A stretch of 64,000 nucleotides of DNA from Talinum fruticosum (Eukaryota > Streptophyta > Magnoliopsida > Caryophyllales > Talinaceae): NCBI GenBank assembly GCA_021018815.1, contig JAITYX010000011.1:6710501-6774500 (forward strand), read 5' to 3'. The notes under the pieces were generated by a model. That model was not told the origin of the DNA, did no database searches, and saw only the letters and a program-made list of their open reading frames with translations. The position numbers and the translations under genes are program-made. Shown piece after piece: positions 23,215 to 35,389 of the stretch; the stretch's first letter is position 1, and every line of letters starts with the position of its first letter.

Positions 23215-24742
23215 TCGAAGGTTTGCTCGGGAGAGTCCGAGTCACCCTAGAGGGGGTGAATAGGGTGATAGAAAATTCTTTTAGAAACTTCGCACTTTTG
23301 TGCGAGAAAGATGCAAAGACAGATTCCGAGTCTAAAGACAGAGTCGAAAAGGTTGGACTCGTAAATCGATGAATCGAAAAAGCAAGAGCACTAAGGCCGT
23401 CCGAGCCTAGAATGAACTCGGAAAAGAACACGGAGATTTTACGTGGAAACCCTCCTGGGCGAGAAAACCACGGCCCGTGTCAATCCAGACACGAAGTCAA
23501 ATCCACTATTTTGAGTCCACAAAATACCGTGAACTTGATCGAACCCGAGTTGCTCCCTTAGACAACTCTATACAAGTTTTCCTAGACTCGAAATTCCCTT
23601 ATCTCGATCTAGTACTTCCTAGCTGAGATAACCCTTACAGCTTAGGGACAACTAAGCCGAGTTAACCCTTACAGACTTAGTCAAGGGACCTTACAAAGAA
23701 TGTAAGAAGTGTTTGTAACGAAGTACAAGACCTTACAACTCGTAAAGTAATGAATTACAGAGTGGGAGTTGTAAGTTGAAGATTGAGAGTAAATACAATG
23801 ACTTCTATCAAGTAAGTGTATAGACAATATGTTCGGCAACCTTCAAGTCTTGTGAAGTGGCTTCCATTTATAGATAACCCAGCAGAGTAGCCGTTATCCT
23901 CATCTCGCGACCGAGAGTCCTCTCGTGACCGTTGTGAAAGGCTTTCCGAGTCACTCGAAAGTATCCGTTGAAATATGGACGTTGGACAACGGTTTAACTC
24001 TCTTGGAAGTCCCAAAACCATCGGTTGTGTCTTGAAAAATGTGGTGAAAACCACCGTTAGGCTTAGCGTTCCAGGTTTTCCGGATATGGAAGCAAACAGC
24101 TTCGACACAATCTTCCGGGACTAGAGCGAGGAAGGTGAAAAGCCATATCTCGCTGGTGATTTGACGTTCGAAGCCGGCTACTTTTGTAGTTTGAAAAGAT
24201 ATCCTCGATTGAATAACCTACAAAAGTAAAACACCTTCTGGTTCTCAAAGTATAAAATACTTTGGTCCAAGGTTAGACACGAGATAATAAAATAATTATG
24301 AAAATTACGTAATTGATTATCCGAGTCGAAGAGAAATGGAATTTTCCGAGTCTAATATCCATGATACTCGTAATTCCATATGACTTAGTCTTAGGTAAAG
24401 AATCAAGTTCCATAACGAATATCGAGTGGGAAATACTTGATGTAGACTAAGCACGAAAAGAACTACAAATGCCGACTTTGCAAACAATAGAGTAGATAAT
24501 CACAAGTCGATTCCGAGTGAGAGTGGACTCGGAATAAAGAACAAGTTTTCGAGTCGCTAACCGAAAAGCGATTAAAGAGATAAGTGAAGGCCAAATCGCA
24601 TAGAAAAGATACTATTTCACTCAAGTAAGTTTCTAAGACACAGAGAATGCCTTGGAATCAAAACACTATATGAATGACATCGTTATACCCGATTCCTTTT
24701 GCATGACTCGAGAAAGATATAGAGCAAGTGTCCGAGTCTTCA
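23215..24742 (-). repeat. 5' LTR of the SIRE-like copia element
   Basis: Right LTR, about 1,528 bp, the partner of 13,973-15,504. It is followed by the target duplication TCAAA at 24,743-24,747. Confidence 0.92.
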
Positions 24743-24747
24743 TCAAA

Positions 24748-25102
24748 AATTTCTATTAAAAAATATAAAGAAAAATATAGATATATTCATTTTGGTATGA
24801 TTCAAATAGCACTCAAGCCATTAACAAGACTAGGATTAGATTGTCCTATATTCATGGCCCTTAGAGACAATAGATTAATTAGATACAAACATTCATTATT
24901 AGCTATGGTTCAAACCAATATATGCAATGGTCCTGTTCATTTCAATTACTCTTTATTTAATTGTTTTCAATTGCCTGTTTTCATCTTCTGTTTTGTAAAA
25001 TCAATTTGTTAAATTAATTTGTCACCCTACTTCCCCGCTATTCAACCACACCTAGTACCCGAGCTTCATCCCCGAGCTCTAGATCGATCCTGTTCCCCAT
25101 TG

Positions 25103-25104
<2 letters not shown>
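24748..25104 (+). pseudogene. Movement-protein continuation fused to viral leader
   Basis: Resumes the movement-protein reading interrupted at 13,972. It runs to about 24,940, where it jumps into pararetrovirus leader at the shared word 'catttcaatt'. The leader then matches 13,420-13,580 up to the first bases of the primer site (cattggt) at 25,104, where a TA microsatellite begins. The movement protein is therefore truncated by a microhomology join. Confidence 0.8.

Positions 25105-25161
<57 letters not shown>
25105..25161. repeat. (TA)n microsatellite
   Basis: About 28 uninterrupted TA units, exactly at the boundary between the viral leader and the LINE. Confidence 0.97.
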
Positions 25162-25162
<1 letters not shown>

Positions 25163-28100
25163 CGATTTTTTTCTTTTCGGAGCGGACTCTAACCTTACCA
25201 CGACATGGTATTTGTGAGATCTTTGTGCCCTCGATTGGTAGAGATTTGTATTGGCTTTGATGACCTCTATATAAGGATTCTCTAGCCCCAATTGTGTGGG
25301 TCTCTTTGGTGACTTGGTACTACAATTTTGTGAAAATGTCCAGTAATTAGGGTTTCATGGTGTCTGACCTAGATTCACAACTAACACCACTGAAACAAAC
25401 TGAGGAAGTATTGGATTTTGATGATGCTGGGATGGAAGACATGGATGCTCAGATAACGTTATCCCTTGTTGGGAAGATATTGATGATGAATAGATTCAAC
25501 CTTGAGGGATCTATGTTGTCGATTAAGAATATCTAGAAACCATGAAAGGTTGTTCTTTTTAAAGATCTTGATAAAAAACTCTTTTCTTTCTAATTCTTTT
25601 CCCAAGTTGATAGGGAGATGGTGATGAACAAGGGGCCTTGGTTTTTTTATGAGAATTTAGTATTATTTCAACCCCTGGACGGAACATGCTACCTTAAGAG
25701 ATCAAGTTCGATATGGCAAAGTTCCTTATTAAGGTTTGTGAACTACGAATAAAGAAAAATACTTTCAATTTTTTGAATAATTGGAAGCAAAATGGGGGGA
25801 TTCATTGAAGTAGATGAGGAAGATAATCTCATGCCATCTAAATACCTAAGAATTAGGGTCAAACTTGATATCTAAAATCCGCCAAGGAGGCGGGGGGGTT
25901 TAGAGTGACTGTCGAAGTGGACACCTAAGTGGATTAGGATAAAATATGTCAAACTACCTTATTTCCGCAGCGCACGTGGTTTGTTGGGCCATCTTTATGG
26001 GGACTTTGAATTATATGATGGAGATACCAAAGAGGAGGAGCTCCAATACGGGCTGAGAATTCGTGCTTCCTTAATCAAATGGAAAAGGAGCGGGGAGAGG
26101 AGGAGTGGAAGGAAAAGAAATAACAGTTGCTAGAACTAAGGGCTGGCAGTAGTGCAACTCGTGTTAAAATGAAGTTCATGCTAGAGGGAAAGCAGATGGG
26201 GAGAATGTGGTCAAAGGGGTTGGAGGTAGTAAAATCATAGACGTAAAGAAGGGAAAGGAGGGTGAAAATAAGGTGCGAGATGCAGATGAGGCTATGGGCA
26301 TAACCCAGCCAAGGCGATGCTCGTCATCAACCCCGCCCATCTTAATGAGTATTTTATGCCTGAACCATCGAGGGCTCGGTGACATCGGCATAGTTCTAAA
26401 CCTCCATAACTTATTACGAAGGTATAAGCCGAACTTGGTTTTCCTTTCGGAGACCAAGCTTAGTTCTCTAGAATTCTTTGCAAAGCTAAAAAACATTCTT
26501 AACTTTAAAGCCTTGAGTGTTAATAGTAGAGGAAGGGCTGGTGATCTATCTATTTATTGGGACAAAAATACAAGCATATCATTTCTGTCATCATCTTTGA
26601 ACCATATTAACATTGAGGTTAGTTAGACTAGTGACGATCGTTTACGGCACTTTATAGGGTTCTATGGTTGGCTGGAATCTCAAAACAAAATGAAGACTTA
26701 TGAGTTGATGAGGGACTTATGAGCTAACTCTCAGTTGCCACGGCTGGTAGATAGAGACTACAATGAGATTTTATACAACTTCGAGAAGACGGGGAAACTG
26801 TGAGGAGTCAAGCTACTTTAGACACTTATCGAAAAACGTGGGATGATTGTGAGCTTTTTGACCTTAACTTCATTGAGTATGAGTTAACATGGTAGAATGG
26901 TAGGGATGGGTATCAATCAGTAGAAGAAAGTTTGGACATATTCAGTGCTTCGGCTGATTGATCGACTATTTTCCCTAATGCTCTTAGGACTAACTTGGAT
27001 GAAAGATCTCAGACCATCTTCCTATTTTGCTGACACTTTGAGTGACTCAGGACAAATTAGATGATGTAGAAGACGATGTGAGCAGATGTAGGTGACAGAT
27101 GAAGGTTGTGGAGAGGTAATAAAAGGTACATGGAGTTATAGTAGTAGGCGATAACGGTTGCTAGGTGCATTAGTAATATTGAGAAATGTGTGCCGGCATT
27201 TCAGGACTGGAAACGAAATGAGTTTGATCAAGTCCAAAATGAGATTGTTGTTCGAAGGCCCACACTGGAAACGAAATGAGTTTAATCAAGTCCAAAATGA
27301 GATTGTTGTTCGAAGGCATCAACTACAATCTACTCCAGACATTTAAACTCACCATGCACTCCTAAAGGAGCTACGTGTGTGGTGGAGAAGAGAAGAGCTC
27401 CTGTGGTGGCAGCAATCCCATGCAAAATTATTTTGGACTATAAACTTGTTACAGAGGTGATCTCAAATCGGTTGAAAGTCATCTTGCCCAGTATTATTTT
27501 GGAATCTCAAAGTGCTTCACCGGAGGTAGATTTATATGGAATAATATCCTAATAGCTTTTGAGATTTTTCATTTGATGTTCTCCTAAGTCAAATGAGGGT
27601 ATCACGATCAAGCTTAATAGGTCGAAGATGTATGATAGGGTCAAATGGGTTTTTTTAAGGTACATCATGCTGAAAATGGGGCTGGCTATTAGTTGAATCA
27701 GTGTGGTAATTCCTTGCATAGAGTCGACGCAATTTCATTTAATATTTATTAATAAGCCTATGAGCTAAGTGCAGCCGTCAAGAGGGCTCTGTCAGGGCTG
27801 ATCTCTCCTTACCTTTTTCTGTTTGTGGCTGAAAGGCTTTCATATTTATTCTCTAATGCAGTTAATACAAGCAGATTAGTTGGTTATAATATCTGTGAAG
27901 GGGCTCCGGTAGTTGCTCATCTTCTCTTGGCAAATGAACTATGATATTTTGTGCAGCTAGAGTGGATTAGGCGGCAGTCATGACTTATATTCTAACTAGA
28001 TACGAGCTAGCGGCTGGTCAGAAAATTAATTTTGACAAATCAGGTGTCTCTTTCAGAGTAGTGTGAAGGTTGAGCGTAGAAATGAGATCTCAATCCAGCT

Positions 28101-29804
28101 TGATATTAGTGACGTCCTTTCTCATGACAAGTACCTTTGTGTTCCTACAAAAATTGGGAGATCCAAAAAAAAAAACCTTTTTACCAATTAGATCAGAAGA
28201 GGTTACATAGTTGGATCAATCGTCACCTTTATTCATGGGCAGGGAGTGAGGTGCTAATAAAGGTCGTGGTCCAAGCTATCCCAACGTATACTATGAGTGT
28301 TTTTATGTTCCCTAAGGAGCTTTGTGATGAGATCTAATCGATGGTGAATAAATTTTGGTAGGGGTACATTAATTATTCAAGAAGATTCATTGGGTGGGTT
28401 GGAAAAACCTATGTGATAATAAGGTTGTTGGGGGATTGGGTTTTAGAGACATTGAAGGTTTTAATTTGGTTCTTCTAGCTAGGCAAGCTTGGTGGTTGTT
28501 GAAGAATACAAACTCCTTGGTATAACGTCTTGGAAGCACGAGTATTTTCCACGTCTAGTCTCTTGGATGCATATCTCACGGCCTAGCTACACATGAAGGA
28601 GTATATGGAAGGAGTTTTGGGTGGTCCAACGTGGCTTGCGATGGAGAGTAGGTGATGATTTTTCACTTAATGTTTAGGATTCTAGATGGATTCCGAGACC
28701 TTGTACATTTAAAGTCATACCCAAGATAGTCTTTTATGTGGGTTGAGGACCTTATTGATCGAAGGAAATTTGTTGGAAAGAGGACATGCTCCACTTGATC
28801 TTCTTGCCCATCGATGTAGATTGCGTCAAATTTATCCCGTTGAGTTCCTCTTTCCCCCAGATCATATTCTATAGCACTACTCAACGTCGGGTGAATTAAC
28901 TATCAAATCGGCTTATCATCGCATCCATGACTCGGTGTGCCTTGGATGAGTAAGAGTCGAGTGGAGGCGGGGCTAATGGGTTCTCGGAAGGCATTGTCGG
29001 TGACTTGCTTACCGCCACGATCAAAGTCTTCGTGTGGAGGAGTTGCACTAAAGCTCTACCTAGTTGCATAAGGCTAGCTAGGAGGATATGGTCTTTCCTA
29101 ACGAGGTGTGGTGTGTGTAGGTATGAAGAGGAGGGCAATTGTCATGCATTTTTTATGTCCCCAAGTTGTAATGATTTAGTAGGGTAGCAAGTTCTCACCG
29201 ATATGTGGAATGTAGAGTTTGCTTACGTGTGGGATTTTGTGGGGAATGCCAAAGCCAAGTTGTACGGGGAGGATTGGAGGGAGCTTCTTTGTTGTGATGT
29301 AGGAAGTGTGGAATGTTCGGAATCAAAGGTTATTTGGGGAGGGAGGTTGTTGCTACTAGTAGCTAAGTCACAATGCTACTAAGTTCGCCAACAAATTCAA
29401 AGAGGCACTCAAATAGACGAAGCAAAAGCTTCTTGTTGCTAGGAGCTGTGTGGTGTATGCCAAGGCCCGAGGTTCTTAAGCGCCGAAATAGAGGAAGCTA
29501 AAGCTTGTTTGTATGGGATGCAACTTGCATTGGAGCACAACTATACCAACTTGGTAATTGAGAGTGATTGTGCCCATTAATTATCAAGATCAACAAGAGA
29601 TCTAGCTTCGATTCGACGTCGGTTTAGTTATTTTTTATATTCTTGATCTTTGTAAGTGTTTTGTTTTTTTGTTCTTTTTCATATGTTTGTCGGGAAAAAT
29701 AAGGTAGCTCACTCGATTACCCACCTTCAACCTTATGGTTCTTCTAATTGATCATGGGTTGGAGATGGTCTTGATTTGGTGATTAAGTTGGCTACTAAAA
29801 ACTT
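25162..29804 (+). mobile_element. L1-type LINE, main part (degenerate)
   Basis: A non-LTR retrotransposon on the plus strand. ORF1 (about 25,340-26,335) has a plant LINE gag-like domain (DREMVMNKGPWFFYENLVLF, DUF4283 type); the cysteines expected after LPYF, where a knuckle normally lies, are absent. ORF2 starts near 26,345 with an apurinic endonuclease (MSILCLNHRGLGD, VFLSETK). RT remnants run at 27,440-28,060, and the post-RT block HSWINRHLYSWAGSEVLIK at 28,200. A zinc-binding/RNase H tail lies at 28,870-29,760. Stops and frameshifts throughout. A 58-bp segment is tandemly duplicated at 27,206-27,320. The 3' end continues at 38,206 after an 8.4 kb viral insertion. Confidence 0.85.
29779..29804. 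repeat. Left copy of the 26-bp direct repeat flanking the viral block
   Basis: Starts GTGATTAAGTTGGC and ends AAAAACTT. It matches 38,180-38,205 at 25 of 26 positions. It lies in LINE sequence, consistent with a target-site duplication or a repair duplication around the viral insertion. Confidence 0.8.
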
Positions 29805-30357
29805 GTCTCTCGGTTGGGAATATTGACATATATATTACCCATGCGTGATTTTATTCAAAAGATAGAGTTTATGCATCCACTAACGTCAAGCATCCATTGT
29901 TCAAGGCCACTAAAGTCAATCATCAATAGTAAGTATCCATGTGATACTTTACTATTCAATCATGATGGGTTTTACTATTCATCAATCAAAACACTATTCA
30001 CTCAAAGTTTTGATTATCATCTTCTTTATTTCAATTACGCTTTATTGTTTCAATCTCCTGTTTTAATCCTTTGTTTTGAAAAATCAATTTGTTAAATTAA
30101 TTTTTCACCTGCTTCCCCGTTATTCAACCACACACGATGCACGAGCTTCGTCCCCGAGCTCTAGATCGATCCTATTTCCCAATTGGTATCGGAGCCAAGT
30201 TTGTCTATTTAGTCGGTTGTTACGCCCGTAGCTAGCGTTGGTCAGCCGTTGGTCAGCCCCATGTTATCCGTTGGTCAGCCGTGTGAGGTGGTCCGGTAGA
30301 AGGTGGTCCTGTAGTATGTGCTTAATTGCCTACAAGATATTCAAACAAAAGCTCGAG
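29805..30357 (+). promoter_or_regulatory. Pararetrovirus promoter remnant and leader, unit 4
   Basis: About 30 bases of unmatched sequence, then viral intergenic sequence (from about 29,836, matching 34,497 onward), shortened by a deletion that joins it near 30,005 to the leader. Primer site TGGTATCGGAGCC at 30,184-30,196. Leader repeats lead to the ATG at 30,358. No good TATA box is retained upstream. Confidence 0.7.
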
Positions 30358-33166
30358 ATGGCCTCTAGGCTACGAGATCTTCTAAGTTTAGGAAGTAGTA
30401 AGAGTACTAATGTGGTCAATAGTAGAGAAGTTAGCTGTCTAGTTGATTTCTCAAATTAGTCTATTCCAAAACAAAAGATAGAAACGATCTATCAAATAGG
30501 CAAGTTTGATTTCAATACAGCATTTTCAATAAAAGATCATGAAGAAACCTTCAGTCTAGATGAAGAGTTTCAAACTATTAAATTATTATCAAATATTTCT
30601 ATTAAAAAATATAAAGAAAAATACGAGATATATTCATTTTGGTATGATTCAAATATCACTCAAGCCATTAACAAGATTAGGATTAGATTGTCTTATATTC
30701 ATGGCCCTTAGAGACAATAGATTAATTAGATATAAAGATTCATTATTAGTTATGGTTCAAACCAATATATGATATGGTCCTATTTATTTCAATTGTTGTC
30801 CTAATTATTCTGTAGATCTAAGTAATCCTTGGATCTTAGATACATTAATTTTAGATATTCATCTTCAAAATGATTCAAAAGTATTATTCGAGAGAATTAT
30901 CAAGAAATTTTGGTATTACTTATAGAGTTTATTTCAAGCTATTATCCTCTCAATTAAATCCAAAGTGTTTATTAAAGCCATCTCTTGATGAAACAATATT
31001 ATTAAAAGTTGAATCGGATAATATTTCAACATTTACTCCTAAGTTATTAAAGTGGAATGAAATAATAATTCCTCAAGAATTTATTATTCAAAATATTAAG
31101 CCTCCTAGGAATATTGCTCAAAAGAATATTCAACAAGTTATTGAAGAGCTCGACGACAGAGTACTAATAAGATTTAATTAATGAAAGATCTTTCTCTTCA
31201 AGGCTTTTAGAGAAAAGAGATCTTCCTCGATCTTCCTTCTCTATGCCTTCAAGAGCTACTAATTATGATTATTTAAAGGATAATCAAGTAGAAGATTTCC
31301 CTTCTTCCTCAAAAATTTATTACAAATCACCAATAGCTGAACTAGTTGATGAATCCAGTTCATCAATAGGCTCGCCTACTCATTCGGTTATGCAACCTCC
31401 TCCTTATTCCTCTATTAATGTTATTTCAAAACCTTTTGAAATTAATAAAGAGTACTTAAGATTAGATTTCGATTCAATAGAAAATAGAGATAAAAAACAA
31501 TGGTTTTTATCTCATTTCGATCTCAAAGCTAAAGCATTCATTAGGAAAGAATGGTATTCACTAATGGAAAGATTAGGATGTAATATTTTATTCTTTACAT
31601 GGTGGACCATGTTTGCTCAAGAATATAAATTACCGAGATCCTCATGGTATTAAAGAAATTAATACTAATATAGATCTTAGTAAAAATGGACGTTATCGAG
31701 ATGGAAATATATTTCATTCGCAACTCCACCTTTGCAAGAGATCTTGATCCCTACGGATCAAGGTCATATTCCAACTTCTCCCTTTAAAGTAGGAAGAAAT
31801 AATCCAGATAATTCTCAAGTAGAATTAGATGATATTAAAAAATATATCATCAAAATAATTATACTAATGAACTGAAATTACAAGCAAGATATTCAACGAG
31901 ATAAAGCAGCTACAAGAAAGGAGCTAGGATCCTTTTGCGAAGCCTTTTGTATTCCAAAAGTTGTTGCCCCATCTGTTCAAAAAGAAAAGCTAATCAAACA
32001 AATAAAAAGAAACAATTCAATCGCACTAATGATAATAAAATAAATTCTCCTAAAAGAGTACTCCAAAAACAAGACTACTAATAAAGCTACTTGTTTCAAA
32101 TGTGGCAAGATAGGTCACTATGCAAAGAATTGTAAAATTAAAGAAAAATTATTTCTTTATTTGAACTCAAAGATACTCCAATTAATTCGATAATTCATCT
32201 TCGATTCTGAAGATAATAATCTTTATGAATTAGAAAGTAATTCAAGTGATTATTCCTCGGAAATGAATCATCAAGAATTTGTTACAAGTGTATAAATATG
32301 ATTAATACCACTAAAAATGAAAAAGAATTTTTATTAGACTTGATTGAACAAATTCAAGATCCTGAATTAAGGAAAGAATATTTAGAAAAACTCAAAGGTA
32401 TTTTAATAAAAGAAGATTTATTAAAAACTACTCCTCCCGATTTAAGTATTAATAAAATATTTGAAAAATATGATACTCCAAATATTTTAAAAACAGTTAA
32501 TATTCAAGATTTAAAAATAGAAATCAATAATCTTAAAGAACAAATTAAAGAAATTAATCAAAATTTATGTTCTCTCCATACTAAAGATTTAGAATTAGAA
32601 ACAAGACTAGCATTAATTGAAAATAAATCAAGTTCTTCAAATAATGAAGAAGACATTCCAAGCTCTTCTAATCAACAATTTATTTCAACAATTAACCATA
32701 TAAATTATCAAAAATGGTACATATATATTACTTTAAAAGTTAATAATGACTATGAATTCAATACAATTGCTTTACTCGATAGCGGAGCAGATCAAAATTG
32801 TATTAAAGAAGGATTAATTCCATCTATATATTATGAGAAAACTAAAGAAAGACTTCATAGTGCTAATGGGATGACACTACAAGTTCAATACAAATTATCA
32901 AATATTTATGTCCGTAATCAAGGATATTATTTCAAGAACACCTTTGTCCTAGTCGGGGATATAGGTCAAGAAGTCATTCTAGGAACCCCATTCATTACTC
33001 AAATTTACCCTTTTAAAGTTGATCGGTTTGGTATTCATACCCAATTTCATGAAAACCGTATTTCATTCAAATTCGTATCTTCAATATTTTCTCAAAATTC
33101 TTTCTTCAAAAACACTCTTTTATTAATATGCTCCTTAACAATGATTCTTTCTTTTTAGTTATCAAT
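30358..33166 (+). pseudogene. Pararetrovirus polyprotein, unit 4 (RT-less type)
   Basis: ATG at 30,358. Movement protein runs to about 31,020, then the linker and N-terminal coat to about 31,868. There, at AATGAA, it is joined to the C-terminal coat region: about 1 kb present in unit 1 is missing. A complete CCHC knuckle lies at 32,092-32,133, then the acidic and lysine-rich regions (open from 32,298), and a protease with DSG at 32,778-32,786. Frame breaks include 30,630 (aatacgagatat against aatatagatat elsewhere), 30,890, 31,630 and 31,870-32,290. The sequence passes directly to ORFX with no polymerase. Confidence 0.85.
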
Positions 33167-34305
33167 ATGAGTCAAGACAAAGAAAGAAACATTCAAACTC
33201 CCCGTCATTATGCGGTCAAGCCTATTACTCCTTCTCAATTTTCGATTCCAACAACAAATACATTCCAAGTCTTACATGGTCGAGATTTCCCTCCTCTTTC
33301 TTATGCTCAAGTTTCTTCAAAATTCCAAAAACCATCAATATTAAATTCCTCTTTTGATTCAAAATATTTTACAAAACCCAACAAAGAGCATGTTGTCTAC
33401 ACTAGGTTTAGACAACCGCAAAACCTCTCTACACTTAATGATTTTATCAAAAGCACATTCATACTTGAATGCTACTTTATTAATGACAATCCCCTCAAGA
33501 ATAGAACTTTTTATGAATTTATTCTAGTTGATTCAAAATCTGCCATTATCGAGCATGTTCCGGACAAGACCAATCCAAATCAAATAGCATATTCAAAACT
33601 ACGAATTCTTAAAGTACTCACTGCAAAAGAATTCACTAATAGATATGCAATCAAATCTTTTTCCCAACCATTCAACCCACCAGGTTGCAATTATGTTGAT
33701 TATGAAAAAGCACGGTATTATACATTCCTTTATAGACCATTCAATCATTCCTGGTTTATCAACTTCGATACAAGAACCGAGTTTCAATTCCTCATTTGGT
33801 TCTATGAATAGTGGCTAACCATGGGGTCTCTTCAAGACATTTGGCCAGTAAGAGGTCAAAAATATTTTACTAATTATTCAAATACCTCCACCATTAGTCC
33901 AAATCTCAAAGAGATTTTATTCCATAAGAAATATGGGTTCCCTTGGATCCTTTGTTGGTGCTTCTCAATTACTCAATACTACGGACCTCCTGCATCTTAC
34001 TCATTACTAAGAGAATTCAAAATCAAATGGTGGGACAAGTTTAATGTCAAAGCTGCCTTGGGAATTAAGACAGCTCCACCGATTCGACAAGCGCCTCCTA
34101 CTCCACAAAAGAAAGAAGCAAGTTCAAAAGAAAAGAAAAAGTTCAAGAAGACGAGATTCAATTACTCAAAAAGGAGATCATGTTACTCAAGAAACGAGCA
34201 TCAACAGTTGCTTCTCAAAGAACCAACTAATTCATCAGATTCATCTATTCAATCGATTATGATCCATTTGATGGGCAATGCGCCTAGGATCCTTATGATA
34301 TTTAA
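33167..34305 (+). pseudogene. ORFX, unit 4
   Basis: Best-preserved ORFX: open from the MSQDKER start (33,167) to 33,811, then broken. The aromatic core (NHSWFINFDTRTEFQF, then WFYE, then a WWLTMGSLQD-like stretch in the same frame past a stop at 33,810) and tail (YGFPWILCWCFSITQYYG, then KWWDKF) are all recognisable. The C-terminus ends in TAA at 34,303. Similar to unit 1 but clearly diverged, showing the RT-less arrangement replicated long enough to accumulate differences. Function not recognised. Confidence 0.72.
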
Positions 34306-34680
34306 CCCATAATGGGTATTAAAAAAAAATTTACATATATTTTTCTAACGTTTTTATGTAGGTTTTTAAGATTTTGCTTCGGTGAAATCTCTTATTTCAC
34401 CTCTCAAAATGCCTCGGGAAGGAAGTGGACGTTCATTGTTCACTTACTTACTGCTCAGTGGTAACTATTCATGGTGTCCTTCATTAATGGGATTGCAATA
34501 CTATACCATGTGTGATTTTATTCAAAAGATGGAGTTTATGCATCCACCAACGTCAAGCATCCATTGTTCAAGGCCACTAAAGTCAATCGTCAATAGTAAG
34601 TATCCATGTGATACTTTACTATTCAATCATGATGGATTTTACTATTCATCAATCAAAATACTATTCACTCAAGTTATTGA
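34306..34680 (+). promoter_or_regulatory. Pararetrovirus 3' non-coding region, unit 4
   Basis: CCCATAATGGG right after the stop, hairpin at 34,381-34,401 (stem GGTGAAAT/ATTTCACC), then intergenic repeats. It ends near 34,680 in 100 bases of unmatched sequence that form the spacer of the large inverted repeat. Confidence 0.65.
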
Positions 34681-34779
34681 AGAAAAGTAAAAGGAGTGTT
34701 TGGGAGTAAGGGTAGGTAATGAGCAAAAGGCAAGTGATTTTTGCGATGTTAGGTGATGCCCATTGCAAAACTAATGAGT

Positions 34780-35389
34780 ATCTATTTATTACAATAATGA
34801 ATAAATGCCGAACACTTGGACGGCTGAGAGTCTTGATTGGAATGGAATCTTGATCTTGAAAATATCTTCCGACAATATTGAATTATTGGAACAGCTTTGA
34901 TTAGACCAAAAGTATAAATAGTGATTGACGAATCATCTATCTTGAACAGTTCTTGCCAGGTAGAACGCTTGAACAAGTAGTTGAATAATCCATAAATAGT
35001 AAAGATTCTCGACAAAACTTTGAGTGAATAGTGTTTTAATTGATGAATAGTAAAACCCATCATGATTGAATAGTAAAGTATCACATGGATACTTACTATT
35101 GACGATTGACTTTAGTGGCCTTGAACAATGGATGTTTGACGTTGGTGGATGCATAAACTCCATCTTTTGAATAAAATCACACATGGGATAATATTGCAAT
35201 CACATTAATGAATGACACCATGAATAGTTACCCTGAACAGTAAGTAAGTGAACAAGTAACGTCCACTTCTTTCTCGGGGCATTTTGAGAGGTGAAATAAG
35301 AGATTTCACCGAAGCAAAATCTTAAAAAACCTACATAAAAACGTTAGAAAAATATATGTAAATTTTTTTTTGAATACCCATTATGGATT
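34780..35389 (-). promoter_or_regulatory. Pararetrovirus 3' non-coding/promoter region, unit 5
   Basis: Mirror of 34,306-34,680 on the opposite strand, extending further into the promoter (tatttatt near 34,790). The hairpin lies at 35,290-35,310. The two units meet here tail to tail. Confidence 0.65.

Larger units (their letters stand above)
13973..24742 (-). mobile_element. Ty1/copia LTR retrotransposon, SIRE-like, nested in pararetrovirus
   Basis: A 10.77 kb element on the minus strand. It has two LTRs of about 1.53 kb, each beginning TGAAGACTCGG-like and ending in a pyrimidine-rich tip. The target duplication TCAAA lies at 13,968-13,972 and 24,743-24,747. The primer site is at 23,202-23,213 (minus, TGGTATCGAGCC), the polypurine tract at 15,505-15,518 (minus), and the order is gag, protease, integrase, RT, RNase H, then an extra ORF before the 3' LTR. 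That order and the third ORF fit the Sirevirus group. Joining the flanks reconstitutes uninterrupted movement-protein sequence, so insertion came after viral integration. Coding parts carry many frame breaks, many of them at CAG/CTG-derived words. Confidence 0.92.

Noticed and set aside
13973..24742. Dating the insertion from LTR differences
   Set aside because: Most differences fall at CAG/CTG words that look like sequence errors, so any age would be unreliable.
1..25104. A complete, intact viral genome
   Set aside because: Every unit is truncated, rearranged or frameshifted, and no single unit contains all domains.
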